DNA from: Spirometra erinaceieuropaei
Taxonomy: Eukaryota; Platyhelminthes; Cestoda; Diphyllobothriidea; Diphyllobothriidae
Assembly (NCBI GenBank): GCA_902702965.1
Contig: CACRXP010000225.1
Coordinates: 14,708-78,707, forward strand
Direction: 5' to 3'
Length of the DNA stretch: 64,000 nt
How positions within the stretch are numbered: the first letter of the stretch is position 1; each line of letters opens with the position of its first letter. The notes beneath the pieces were generated by a model. It was given only the letters and a program-made list of their open reading frames with translations, was not told the DNA's origin and made no database searches. Of this stretch, positions 55,620 through 64,000 are shown in pieces. The translations under genes were made by a program, and so were the position numbers.

Positions 55620-55795
55620 AGAGGCGTGCTCACCGGTCGTTCTTTCGGAACTCACTCGTTCCGTTGGGCCCTACGGGCTCTCTCTCTCGAGCTCAACCGG
55701 CAGCCGCACAGCGGCGCATGATATAGGCAGAATGTTGTTACCTACAAAGACAAGGGCGACTGTTCCCTTGTCTTTGTCGGTAATAACATTCTAAC
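55620..55795 (-). mobile_element. SINE tail fragment with terminal micro-palindrome
   Basis: Minus-strand SINE tail and body. At 55729-55792 the body folds back on itself: AGAATGTTGTTACC and ACAAAGACAAGGG pair with CCCTTGTCTTTGT and GGTAATAACATTCT around an eight-base loop. A strand switch during copying would produce this. Confidence 0.7.
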
Positions 55796-56276
55796 ATGAC
55801 CTCATACTATGGGCGGCAGTCAAAACAAATGGCCAAAACCACGAAGTAGACGACAAATTTCAACAGCGCGATGCATCTAGAAGCTAAAATATTGTGTTTC
55901 TTATCCTCAGTTAACTGAACTAACAGCAAATCATAAAGTCAAAGATAACGAACACCGGGAACACTTGCATGCCCGAAGGAATCTCTAAGGCCTTAGTGTA
56001 AAAATACGCTTTCTATTCAGCCTCAATTCAGGCTCATTCGAAGCTCTGTTAAATGCGTTGGCCCAACAAACACGTTAGAACAGTGTCGGTAAATGGAACC
56101 ATATTTTTCATTATATAAAAGGAAGATAGACAGAGCCCTTGAAAACCCTATCTACAGACATAGGTTGAGAAAACTTGCACATGTTTACGTAGCTATGTGA
56201 GTATATTATATCCGTCCTTTTCGACTTCGTGGACGCACAGTAACTTTTCGACAGTAGCAAGAACAGGACTGGGACT
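55796..56276. other. No gene; scrap of CR1-like 3' end
   Basis: Near 56128 CAGAGCCCTTGAAAACCCTA resembles the CR1-like 3' end at 58037 and 60590. Confidence 0.45.
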
Positions 56277-56600
56277 ATGTTCGACAGAAAGCCTACTGAG
56301 ATAGACCTGTCATCCAGGACTAGAGCCCATCCTCTTTATAATTGCAACCAAGTACCGGCAAAGGGCGCAAGAAGAGTAATTACAGAAAAATTTGTTGGAT
56401 ACGAAGACGAGTCTTGCGCAGGATGTTCATATACTCTGCTGAAAGTCGAAAAATTCGATGGTGATCTGGACGCTTTACGAAAGCCCATGCAAGAGAACGA
56501 CAGCGGCCAAAATACGGTTAACAGTGCTAGAGTTAAGAGGGCAAGGGCAAAGTACAAAACTCAAGAACGACCAAAGAACACAATCAGTGAAAATTCCTAG
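56277..56600 (+). CDS. Hypothetical 107-codon frame, possibly non-LTR 5' region
   Basis: Contains CAGCSYTLLKVEKFDGDLD and a basic C-terminal part (KRARAKYKTQERPK). A cysteine pair and position upstream of a CR1-like endonuclease piece suggest an ORF1-type or pre-endonuclease region, but the match is not strong. Confidence 0.3.
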   Translation: MFDRKPTEIDLSSRTRAHPLYNCNQVPAKGARRVITEKFVGYEDESCAGCSYTLLKVEKFDGDLDALRKPMQENDSGQNTVNSARVKRARAKYKTQERPKNTISENS

Positions 56601-57199
56601 TGTGCGGACGCGAATATCCACAACGATGGGACAAAAACCACGCAACCTACTAGTAGTCTGGTCGCATCTCCCTTGCCCCATCCTCGGCTGGACTGGGCTG
56701 ACTGTAACCGATCGCATCTGCGTTCCTATCAATTTCAATTATTTTTATCAAAGACCCGTCGGGGTCGCCTCGAGACTGGTATTCTATTCGCCACTTTGAC
56801 ATGAATGGTCTCATCCGGCATATGAATTATGCCTCGATGATGTCCGTTTCGAATCCTTTACTCAATACCACATACAAGCCAGTCTTGACTGCCCCGCCTG
56901 CTTATCCCTTCATGAAATCCGTTATATACTGCCACATACAGGCCGGTCCTGTCTGCTTTTTATATATTCGGGAGCAAGTTTTTTTCTCCCATAGTGTTAA
57001 TCCACTCATACACATTTTGTTAATATGTTAGGAGTTATTTTTCACAGCTCGCCCATCATTCCTCGTAAAATACTACTTATTCAATAGGTATGAATTAGGT
57101 ATTGTATAGATCCTGTATACCTGTTCTAAAATTCTGAAATTCACGTAAAAGTCATTCTTACTGCCTATGAAATGGTCCCCACGGTTCTTGAATAAAAAC

Positions 57200-57260
<61 letters not shown>

Positions 57261-57539
57261 GACTCTTGTTTCTATGGAAGGCAGTCGAGACAAACATTCA
57301 ACTTTCCACAGCCATTCTGCGTGTTCAATAGAGTCCTTAGTTCTGCTGATCTTAGTAATTTTCAACACCTGCTGAACAATATGCTTTGTTCGAACGAAAA
57401 GGTGACCATTCACATAGCCTTCAGCATAGGAGAGACTGCGCGATAATTGCCTAACAGAATTGTTTTGGACAAAAAAGAGGTAATTTGCTTCCGTCCAGAA
57501 AAACCGATCTCAGGAACTCTCATAAGGCATTTTTTCAGC
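56601..57539. other. No gene recognised; (ATT)n microsatellite
   Basis: About 60 bases of ATT units occur at 57201-57260, immediately after TTGAATAAAAACT. This resembles the tail of a non-LTR element. Confidence 0.6.
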
Positions 57540-57985
57540 CAGAATGCTCTCTAATAGAACATCTGAAATGTCGCGAATTAGTGACGGACATGAAGAGGAG
57601 TCTTGCAGCTGGAGAAAGCAATTTGGCTATTTTCAGGAGATATGCGATACATAGGAGGGTGTTTTTGCTCTGGAACCAGCAAGTGCTCATGCTGGCCGCG
57701 ACAAAATAACACTGGCGAACTCGAGAAAACCGAATTACTTCGTGTACGCCAATGCCCACAGTTTGTTTTCCAAGCTCGACGAACTGAGAGACGGGAAGCC
57801 AATACGTCTGTAGACGTTATGGCAATAGCAGAAACGGGATTGTCACAAAACGTCGGTAATTGAAAAGTAACAATACCAAGATACCAATCGTTTAGGAGAG
57901 ACAGGAGGGGTTGTGAGGGTGGAGGGATTGCCATATATGTAAAGAACAACTTAAAAGTGGACGGAGAAAATTACCAATGAGACGG
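57540..57985 (+). pseudogene. CR1-like non-LTR element: start of endonuclease domain
   Basis: Plus strand: CRELVTDMKRSLAAGESNLA, then after a stop and frame changes YFVYANAHSLF-like residues, LFSKLDELRDGKP, VDVMAIAETGLSQNVGN and YQSFRRDRRG. AETGLS occupies the position of the catalytic Glu block (ET) of an APE-type endonuclease. The order pre-domain then endonuclease fits CR1-like elements. The rest of the endonuclease is missing, and the piece stops at the palindromic insertion that begins at 58001. Confidence 0.7.
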
Positions 57986-58006
57986 AGTTATTTAGTTGAC
58001 CATAAT

Positions 58007-60056
58007 GTATATGTATGTATGTATATTGAAGGGTTACAGGCAGAGCCCTTGATGACCCTATTTATGTACAGTGCTTTCGCAGATTCATACTCAAAAATAA
58101 AATAAAATTGCAGGCATTTAAAATGTGATTGGGTCACAGTTCAATCGTAATCATAAGGTAGTGCATGGAGTCACTGTAAATTAGTGCGGAAGATTGTATA
58201 TGACAGATTTTACAAAGCTGGCTGTGCATAGTCATGCTGTACAAGCCGATTTCTGTCGAAAACTAGACGAGCAAGTTTTCTTCTAAACACACAAACTGCG
58301 TCAGCCGTCACCATCTCGCTTGGAAGCGAGTTCCACGGTCTGACAACCCGCTGGCTGAATGAAAATTTTCGTCGGTCTAAACGTGTGCGCTCATTCCCGA
58401 CTTTGAATGCATGGCCGCGTAGTTGGTTTGTACGGGCGAACTCAAAGAAGTCCTCTGCCCTTACTGAGCAACCCTGGCCGCGAACAATCCGGAACGTCCA
58501 GACTAGACTGCAGTTTATTTGTCTATAAGAGAGAGGGAATAGGCCAAGCAAATTCAGCCTCTCCTGACAAGACAAATGCCTTAGACCGTCGACCATCTTT
58601 GTCGCTCTGCGTTGCACCTGTTCGAGTAAGTTGATATCCTTCCTCATCTATGGTGAAGCTGCTGGCATTCCATACTCTAGATGAGGTCTTACAAAGACAC
58701 CAAAGAGTCTTTCGAAGAGTTCGGGAGGAAATATTTTAAATGCACGTCTGATCCAGTGTAGAGTACTAGTTGCCTTCTGGACCAACTTTCTGCAGTGTTC
58801 TGATGGCGATAGATTTGTGGTCGTCCATACACCCAGATCTCTGTGTCTTTCCACAGTTTCTAACCTCGTCCCGTCAATATAGTACTGGTGTTTGGAAGAG
58901 GCATTGCGGCCGGTGTTCAGGTGCAAAACCACGCATTTGGACACGTTGAACTTCAAAAGCCATCTGTTCGACCAAGCACACAGTTTGCTGATGTTCGACT
59001 GCAACTTCTCTGAGTCATCATCACACTTGACTTCACTCCATATTTTTATGTCATCCGCGAACATGAGAGCCTCGCAATTCACTTCGCTGATGCAGTCATT
59101 AACATAAATCAGGAAGAGTACTGGGTCTAAGACAGAACCCTGTGGGACACCACTTTCCACCTTTACCCATTCCGAGGTAGAATTACTAACGACGACTCTT
59201 TGTAGTCTGGAGGACAGAAAACTCCTGATCCACTTAAACATTCTCCCTTGAATCCCTACATCCAAGATCTTTTGCAAAAGAAGCCTGTGTGGGACACTGT
59301 CAAAGGCCTTCTTGAAATAAAAAAATATGACATCTACTGGAAAACCCTTATCGGTAGCTCGTGTCCATTTCTCGTGCGAGTAAAGAACACTCGTTAAGTA
59401 GGAGCGCCCTGGACGAAAGCCGTGTTGGGCATCGCACAATATTTTGTTCTGTTCCAGGTATTTCATCAAGTGTCTTTTGATAATACGTTCCATTATTTTA
59501 CACGCGATGCAAGTAAGACTGACAGGACGATAATTTCCGCAGACAAGTCTTGAGCCTCCTTTATGGATCGGAGTAATCATTGCGCACTTCCATTCCTCCG
59601 GGAGCTCGCCGTCTTCAAATGACTTTTGAAATATCGCGGATAAGGGTTTGCACAGTTCATTAGCAAGTTCACGAAGTGCTAGGGCGGGAATTCTATCTGG
59701 GCCAGGCGATTTGGCAGGTTTCAGCCGGAGTAGCTCGGCCCTAACTAGGGTAGATGAAAAGAGTGGTTCCTCGGTTAAGGAGGGTAGGGAGGGGATAGGA
59801 TGGGGAAGGGTACTGGGAGGAGAGGTTGGTTGGCGAATGGATGGATGGGCAAATATAGCACTAGGTTCTCGGGTGAAGACGGACTGAAAGAAGTCGGAAA
59901 GGAGGGACATTTTAACCTGGTTATCAATCTCCACTTTTCCATCTGCAGACCTGAGGGCAGGGATGAGCTCCTGAGTCCTTTTAGTACTTCGTATATAACC
60001 ATATAGAATTTTCGGATGCTCCAACGAATTTCGGAGTATGTTTAGTTCAAACTTCT
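58007..60056 (-). pseudogene. CR1-like non-LTR retrotransposon: nearly intact RT and C-terminal domain
   Basis: Minus strand from about 60056. Upstream residues LRNSLEHPKILYGYIRSTKR and LKPAKSPGPDRIPALALREL precede the RT. Blocks: ITPIHKGGSRLVCGNYRPVS (fingers), DAQHGFRPGRSYLTSVL, KKAFDSVPHRLLL (first Asp), ESGVPQGSVLDPVLF, and the catalytic MFADDIKIW at about 59050. The thumb and C-terminal part follow: FVRPHLEYGMPAASP, an in-frame stop at about 58649, then MRKDINLLEQVQRRATKMV and LNLLGLFPLSYRQIN, ending at 58210. One in-frame TAG is the only visible lesion in more than 600 codons, so the copy is young. The 5' part (endonuclease) is missing. A 3' untranslated region ends in ATGT units at 58007. 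Confidence 0.92.
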
Positions 60057-60627
60057 CTAAGGCATTTGTCTTATCAGGAGAGGCTGAATTTGCTTGGCCT
60101 ATTCCCTCTCTCTTATAGACAAATAAACTGCAGTCTAGTCTGGACGTTCCGGATTGTTCGCGGCCAGGGTTGCTCAGTAAGGGCAGAGGACTTCTTTGAG
60201 TTCGCCCGTACAAACCAACTACGCGGCCATGCATTCAAAGTCGGGAATGAGCGCACACGTTTAGACCGACGAAAATTTTCATTCAGCCAGCGGGTTGTCA
60301 GACCGTGGAACTCGCTTCCAAGCGAGATGGTGACGGCTGACGCAGTTTGTGTGTTTAGAAGAAAACTTGCTCGTCTAGTTTTCGACAGAAATCGGCTTGT
60401 ACAGCATGACTATGCACAGCCAGCTTTGTAAAATCTGTCATATACAATCTTCCGCACTAATTTACAGTGACCCCATGCACTACCTTATGATTACGATTGA
60501 ACTGTGACCCAATCACATTTTAAATGCCTGCAATTTTATTTTATTTTTGAGTATGAATCTGCGAAAGCACTGTACATAAATAGGGTCATCAAGGGCTCTG
60601 CCTGTAACCCTTCAATATACATACATA
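60057..60627 (+). repeat. Inverted second copy of the CR1-like 3' end
   Basis: About 570 bases, nearly identical in reverse complement to 58007-58577. They encode the same C-terminal residues (RLNLLGLFPLSYRQIN to LVQHDYAQPAL) and end in ATAC units. The junction with the RT-bearing copy lies in shared TCTAAGGCATTTG. CATAAT occurs just outside both ends (58001-58006 and 60628-60633), a possible target-site duplication of the whole palindrome. Confidence 0.9.
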
Positions 60628-60689
60628 CATAATACGGCTTTCGTAGGGGAAGGTAGTGTGTGGTAAACTTGTTATATAGAATGCAGAGC

Positions 60690-62017
60690 TGGAAAAGATC
60701 ACTCAACGCAAAGCATACTGTGCGCGTGGCATACATTGAGTTCCAGAAGGCCTTTTACATTCTTCCGCACCAGCGTCTCCTTTACAAGTTGGGGTGATAG
60801 GCAACGGGAGCAAACTGTCTAAATGGATCGAGAAGTACCCCATAGGTCGTTCCAAAGTGGTTTGCATAGAACAATAGCAATCAAGGCGCACAGTCATTGA
60901 GAGTGGAGTCCCACAAGATTCAGTACTCGGAGCGACCTTCTTTCTCTTCTTTATTGATGATGGTGCACAGGAATTGGACTGCGACTGTGCCATGTTTGCG
61001 GATGATATAAAAATCCGGAAAGTCATCCACAATGTTTCTGACGAAAAGGACTTCGGTGGAAATCTTTGGCAACTGGGCAGGCCGTCTCGCAGATGGCTCC
61101 TATCCCTTCAACTCGAACTTAACTGACTGATTGCGAAAGAGCTTCGGACTGCGAAACAGCAATGCTCGCTGACGATATGAAAATATGGACTGTAATTCGA
61201 GGCCCTGCCGCTAAGGACAGACTGCAGATGAACCTGAATCGGCTGGAGTAGTGGTCAAACCGTTGACTCATGTGGTTCAGCGTCGATAAATGTACTACGC
61301 CTAGACAGCCCAGCCAGACCAACCAGCACAAAAGACTTATATCTTGACGGCACAGCCTGACGAGAAGTCGAAACCCAAAAGGACCTCGACATGCTGAAGA
61401 CAAACACCCCAAATTCCTCCATTCATTGTTCAAGAGTATCAAAAAATGAAATGTCCATGCTGCACGCCATCAAGCATGCACTCGTGGATTTTGACGAAGG
61501 TGTATTCTCAAAGACTTTCGGAACATTCGTGCAGCCACACTTGGAATACAACGTACAAGCCTGAAGATAATTGGCGGTTTAAGATCAAAATCGTCTTGAA
61601 AGACTCCCGAGAAGAGCCACAAAGTTGTCTAGGGGTCAAAGCTCCGCTCCTTATGTAACCCGTCTAACAAATTTGAACCTCTTACCTTTGAGTTATAGGC
61701 AACTGTGCGGCAATCTTTTAGAAGCATTCCGCATTGGAAAGGGATTGGACTGTTAACGGATGATGTAAAAATCTGGAGAGTCATCCACAGTGCTGCTGAC
61801 GAGACCAACTTTAAATAAAAACCTTCGAAAATTGGACGAGTGGTCCTGTAAATGCTTTCTGTCCCCTCAGCTAGCACAAATGCACCCTACTGCATCTCGG
61901 AAATCAAAATTAGGTCCCAGATACGCGCAATATTATCTGAGCGGAATGCAACTCCGAGGAGCGGAAACACAGAATGATCTGTAAACTGGCATGAAATAAA
62001 TTATTATTATTATTATC
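60690..62017 (+). pseudogene. CR1-like RT remnants, degenerate, ending in (TTAT)n
   Basis: Plus strand: VAYIEFQKAFYILPHQRLLY, SKLSKWIEKYPIGRSKVVC, VIESGVPQDSVLG and CDCAMFADDIKIRKVI (about 60985-61030). The catalytic block then recurs as LADDMKIWTVIRGPAAKD (about 61155-61215) and as LTDDVKIWRVIHSAADETN (about 61755-61810). Repetition of one motif shows overlapping pieces of related copies rather than one element. Stops and shifts abound. The 3' end CTGTAAACTGGCATGAAATA leads into TTAT units at about 62000-62017. Confidence 0.75.
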
Positions 62018-62109
62018 TCTAAATTTTGATTGCAGACACCGTAAAGTCTTCTGCATAGTTTTGTAGGGCGGCTAAGGCCGTAACTTCTGTGCTGAACGCC
62101 ATCAGGCGG

Positions 62110-62735
62110 GAATTCACATTTTTAAATAAATTTTTATTTAATGCCAGTTTACAGGCATTGTCAAGGGAAGCGTTTAAACATAAATCCGACCGGCAGTGAA
62201 AAAAACTCCTGAGCTAAAGGGATAAAAATACAGTTGATGGTGGTTTTTATGGTTTGGAGGGGTTTCGACAATCTAAGGTCATCGGCAGGCAATCCAGACG
62301 GAATTTCGCATATATCAAAAACAAAAAATAATCTAGAATTCACCGGTGTGGAACGTCATTGAAAACGTTTGTTAACTTTAATTAAACGTTACCAATACAA
62401 GCACGCTGGGATCTGCCTGTGAGGAAGCCGAGAAGCCATCTACTTAAATTTCCACTTACGCTGATGCAAACTGAGCAAGTTTTTTTCTTCAGTACGCCAC
62501 ATTAACTGCATTTTTATTATCTTCTCCATCGCTTTACAACAGATGCCTATGGGGCTCATTGGTCTGAAGTTATTTGGGGAAGTCCTCCGCCCTCCTTTAT
62601 ATATGTTCTCTAGGGTCCTTTCAGTAGACAGAGCCCCATCCTACATTGGAGTTTCGAAGGTCTTTGAGAACGGAGAGGCTAGTTGTTCTGCGAGTACATT
62701 AAGGGTCCTCGACTCAAAAAGATATCAACAATGAA
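62110..62735 (-). pseudogene. CR1-like RT finger fragment and 3' end, facing the previous element
   Basis: Minus strand: ERTLENIYKGGRRTSPNNFR and PISPIGICCKAMEKIIKMQL (about 62640-62500) correspond to the HKGGS and NYRPVS finger block of the RT. The 3' untranslated segment at 62345-62135 matches 53870-53700. The RT palm between them is deleted. The tail lies close to the tail of 60690-62017, so the two are arranged tail to tail. Confidence 0.7.
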
Positions 62736-63342
62736 CTTAATGCTCAACATATTTTTAATGCATAAGTGTATATGCGTACGTTTAAGAAAATAGGGACCCG
62801 GCTGTTTTCGAATTACAGGATATAGTTGTAAATGTGTAAATTAAAAAGTATCCACACCTGACATATACATCCGTACCATTATGGACGAAATAATGTGATT
62901 GCTTGAGGATTTGCAGAGAATTAAAAATAACGATTTTGAAAATTTTGTGTGGTTTCAGTGTTTGTTTCAACTGTGTGTGCCTAACTTATCGTTTGCTTTC
63001 ATTTTGACTGTTTACTCCTGCGCTCGCTAGTCTACGAATACCTAAATTGCTTCCAATCGCCCCCTGTATTCTGGTTTAATTGTATGTAATTTTTAACGAA
63101 CAGTAAAGCTATAATTACCGTCACCGGCGGAATGAATATTTTTTATTTACAACTAGCTTGAAAGCTAAAGTCTTTGTAGGTGAGATGATGTTTGTTTTAG
63201 TGGTTCGCTTTGACCTCAGAAGATTAGGTGGCGTTTACGAATGTGTTGTCTGTCCCCTTTTAACATTTGAAGACCTGTTTGCATTTGGCCAGTAGAAGCC
63301 TAAAATCGTCAAAGCGAAGTCTTTTGCCTTTAACCTGCATAC
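62736..63342. other. Upstream region of the phosphatase gene; nothing definite
   Basis: AT-rich, non-repetitive as far as can be seen. It is expected to hold the promoter and 5' untranslated region of the gene beginning at 63343, but no specific element was recognised. Confidence 0.4.
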
Positions 63343-63782
63343 ATGGTAAAAATGGCAAGCCCAGTTGGACTTGTTACAGTTCACGAGCTTGCTCATTGGT
63401 TGCTTACGAACGAAAAGGTAATGCGATTTCAAGCTATTACCTTAAAGATACTGATCCTTGATGCGCGCTCTTTTATGGAATATAACACAAGCCATATTGG
63501 GAAGTCTGTAAATATTGGTGGTGACCGTGTTTTTCGGAGGAAATTGTGCGAGTTTCCGGTAATTTGTCGTTTGCGTTCACTCATTTTTATTGGTAAAGGT
63601 TGTCCTCAGTTCCCTGATCTCAGCAATTGTCGGAATTCCAGCTTCGGACATACGCGAGTTCCGTGGGGTTATACTGTATGACCAATGTTCAGATGACCAG
63701 GATGCGCTTCGGTCCAATGTTTTCATATCTTTCCTTCTTAGCACGCTGTCATCGTTCTTCCCGAATACCTTACTTCTAAAAG
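63343..63782 (+). CDS. Dual-specificity (MAP-kinase) phosphatase, N-terminal rhodanese domain, exons 1-3 (partial)
   Basis: Three coding pieces give an N-terminal rhodanese/CDC25-homology domain like that of the DUSP8/DUSP16/DUSP10 group of MAP-kinase phosphatases. Exon 1 (63343-63417) has VTVHELAHWLLTNEK. Exon 2 (63448-63558) has ILILDARSFMEYNTSHI, with the hallmark EYNTSHI, then RRKL. Exon 3 (63599-63782) has GVILYDQCSDDQDAL and FLLSTLSSFFPNTLLLK, matching the VVVYDQSS and later LL-G region of the family. Proposed introns are 63418-63447 and 63559-63598, both GT-AG; a third donor (AAAG, then GTAATT) follows 63782. The ATG at 63352 is an alternative start. The catalytic HC-X5-R domain should lie beyond the window. 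In this family the domain docks MAP kinases such as JNK and p38. This is the only recognisable host gene here. Confidence 0.8.
63418..63447 (+). other. Putative 30-base intron of the phosphatase gene
   Basis: GTAATG to TTAAAG, 30 bases. Its length is divisible by three and has no stop, so it could be read through. Removing it gives a gapless match (NEK then ILILDARSF) to the family. Confidence 0.55.
63559..63598 (+). other. Putative 40-base intron of the phosphatase gene
   Basis: GTAATTTG to GGTAAAG, 40 bases. The length changes frame, and removal restores homology (EFP then VVLSSLISAIVG). Excision is therefore strongly supported. Confidence 0.75.
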
Positions 63783-64000
63783 GTAATTTTGCTTTTTGTC
63801 TTCACGTTCTTATTTGTGGTTTTATGTCCAGATTCGAGATGTTTCGTATTAATTCGTAGGGTTATGTCTAAATGTCACTTCTGGCAAACTACAGTTGTTT
63901 CGGACGTCTGTGAGCTCCTTGGAGGGTCATTTAAATAAAAAGTTAGATTTGGCTTATTCTAAAGACCTTCGGACCGACTACAGTCGTGCCATACGCGATC

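Noticed and set aside
58407..58634. Plus-strand frame identical to the start of the 528-codon minus-strand frame
   Set aside because: It is the antisense of the CR1-like 3' end, duplicated by the inverted arm; the first 60 or so codons of the 528-codon frame have the same origin.

Overview
The window looks like repeat-dense, largely intergenic nuclear DNA from a flatworm, most likely a diphyllobothriidean tapeworm. This rests on inference: the Penelope-like elements (PLEs), the endonuclease-reverse transcriptase non-LTR elements and the CR1-like elements closely resemble families I know from those worms. Degenerate TTAGGG-type blocks are scattered through it, and the one recognisable host gene has very short introns. 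No prokaryotic feature, rRNA gene or intact mobile-element gene was seen.

Layout. 0-5 kb: a TTG-rich dispersed repeat, a degenerate telomere-like block, a tRNA-derived SINE, a small inverted-repeat element filled with telomere-like repeats, and a PLE 3' end. 5.3-7.4 kb: a fold-back element containing a PLE flanked by inverted copies of non-PLE DNA. 8.3-9.65 kb: a broken non-LTR endonuclease. 10.7-11.8 kb: a nested inverted-repeat element with telomere-like repeats. 14.8-16.1 kb: a second PLE between inverted flanks. 19-25.9 kb: more fold-back elements and PLE scraps. 26.4-27.6 kb: a third PLE family with a hammerhead-ribozyme-like end. 27.9-34.1 kb and 44.4-49.75 kb: the two diverged arms of a large inverted duplication. 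The roughly 10 kb between them holds fold-back elements, Gypsy and non-LTR fragments, and a head-to-head PLE pair with near-identical 444 bp arms (41.9-43.2 kb). 49.7-55.8 kb: SINE inverted pairs and two weak candidate host exons. 53.6-62.7 kb: CR1-like non-LTR elements, including a striking palindromic insertion at 58.0-60.6 kb. 63.34-63.78 kb: the start of a host gene encoding the rhodanese (MAP-kinase-binding) domain of a dual-specificity phosphatase.

How the parts work together. PLEs encode a reverse transcriptase and usually a GIY-YIG endonuclease; non-LTR elements encode an APE-type endonuclease and a reverse transcriptase. SINEs, the small inverted-repeat elements and the fold-back elements have no coding capacity and would depend on enzymes made elsewhere. 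The recurring theme is inverted symmetry at retroelement loci. PLE, CR1-like and SINE copies repeatedly occur as head-to-head pairs or between inverted flanks. Up to nine hammerhead-ribozyme-like motifs mark PLE ends, in two sequence classes. All alignments were made by eye, so boundaries are approximate and percentages are deliberately not given.
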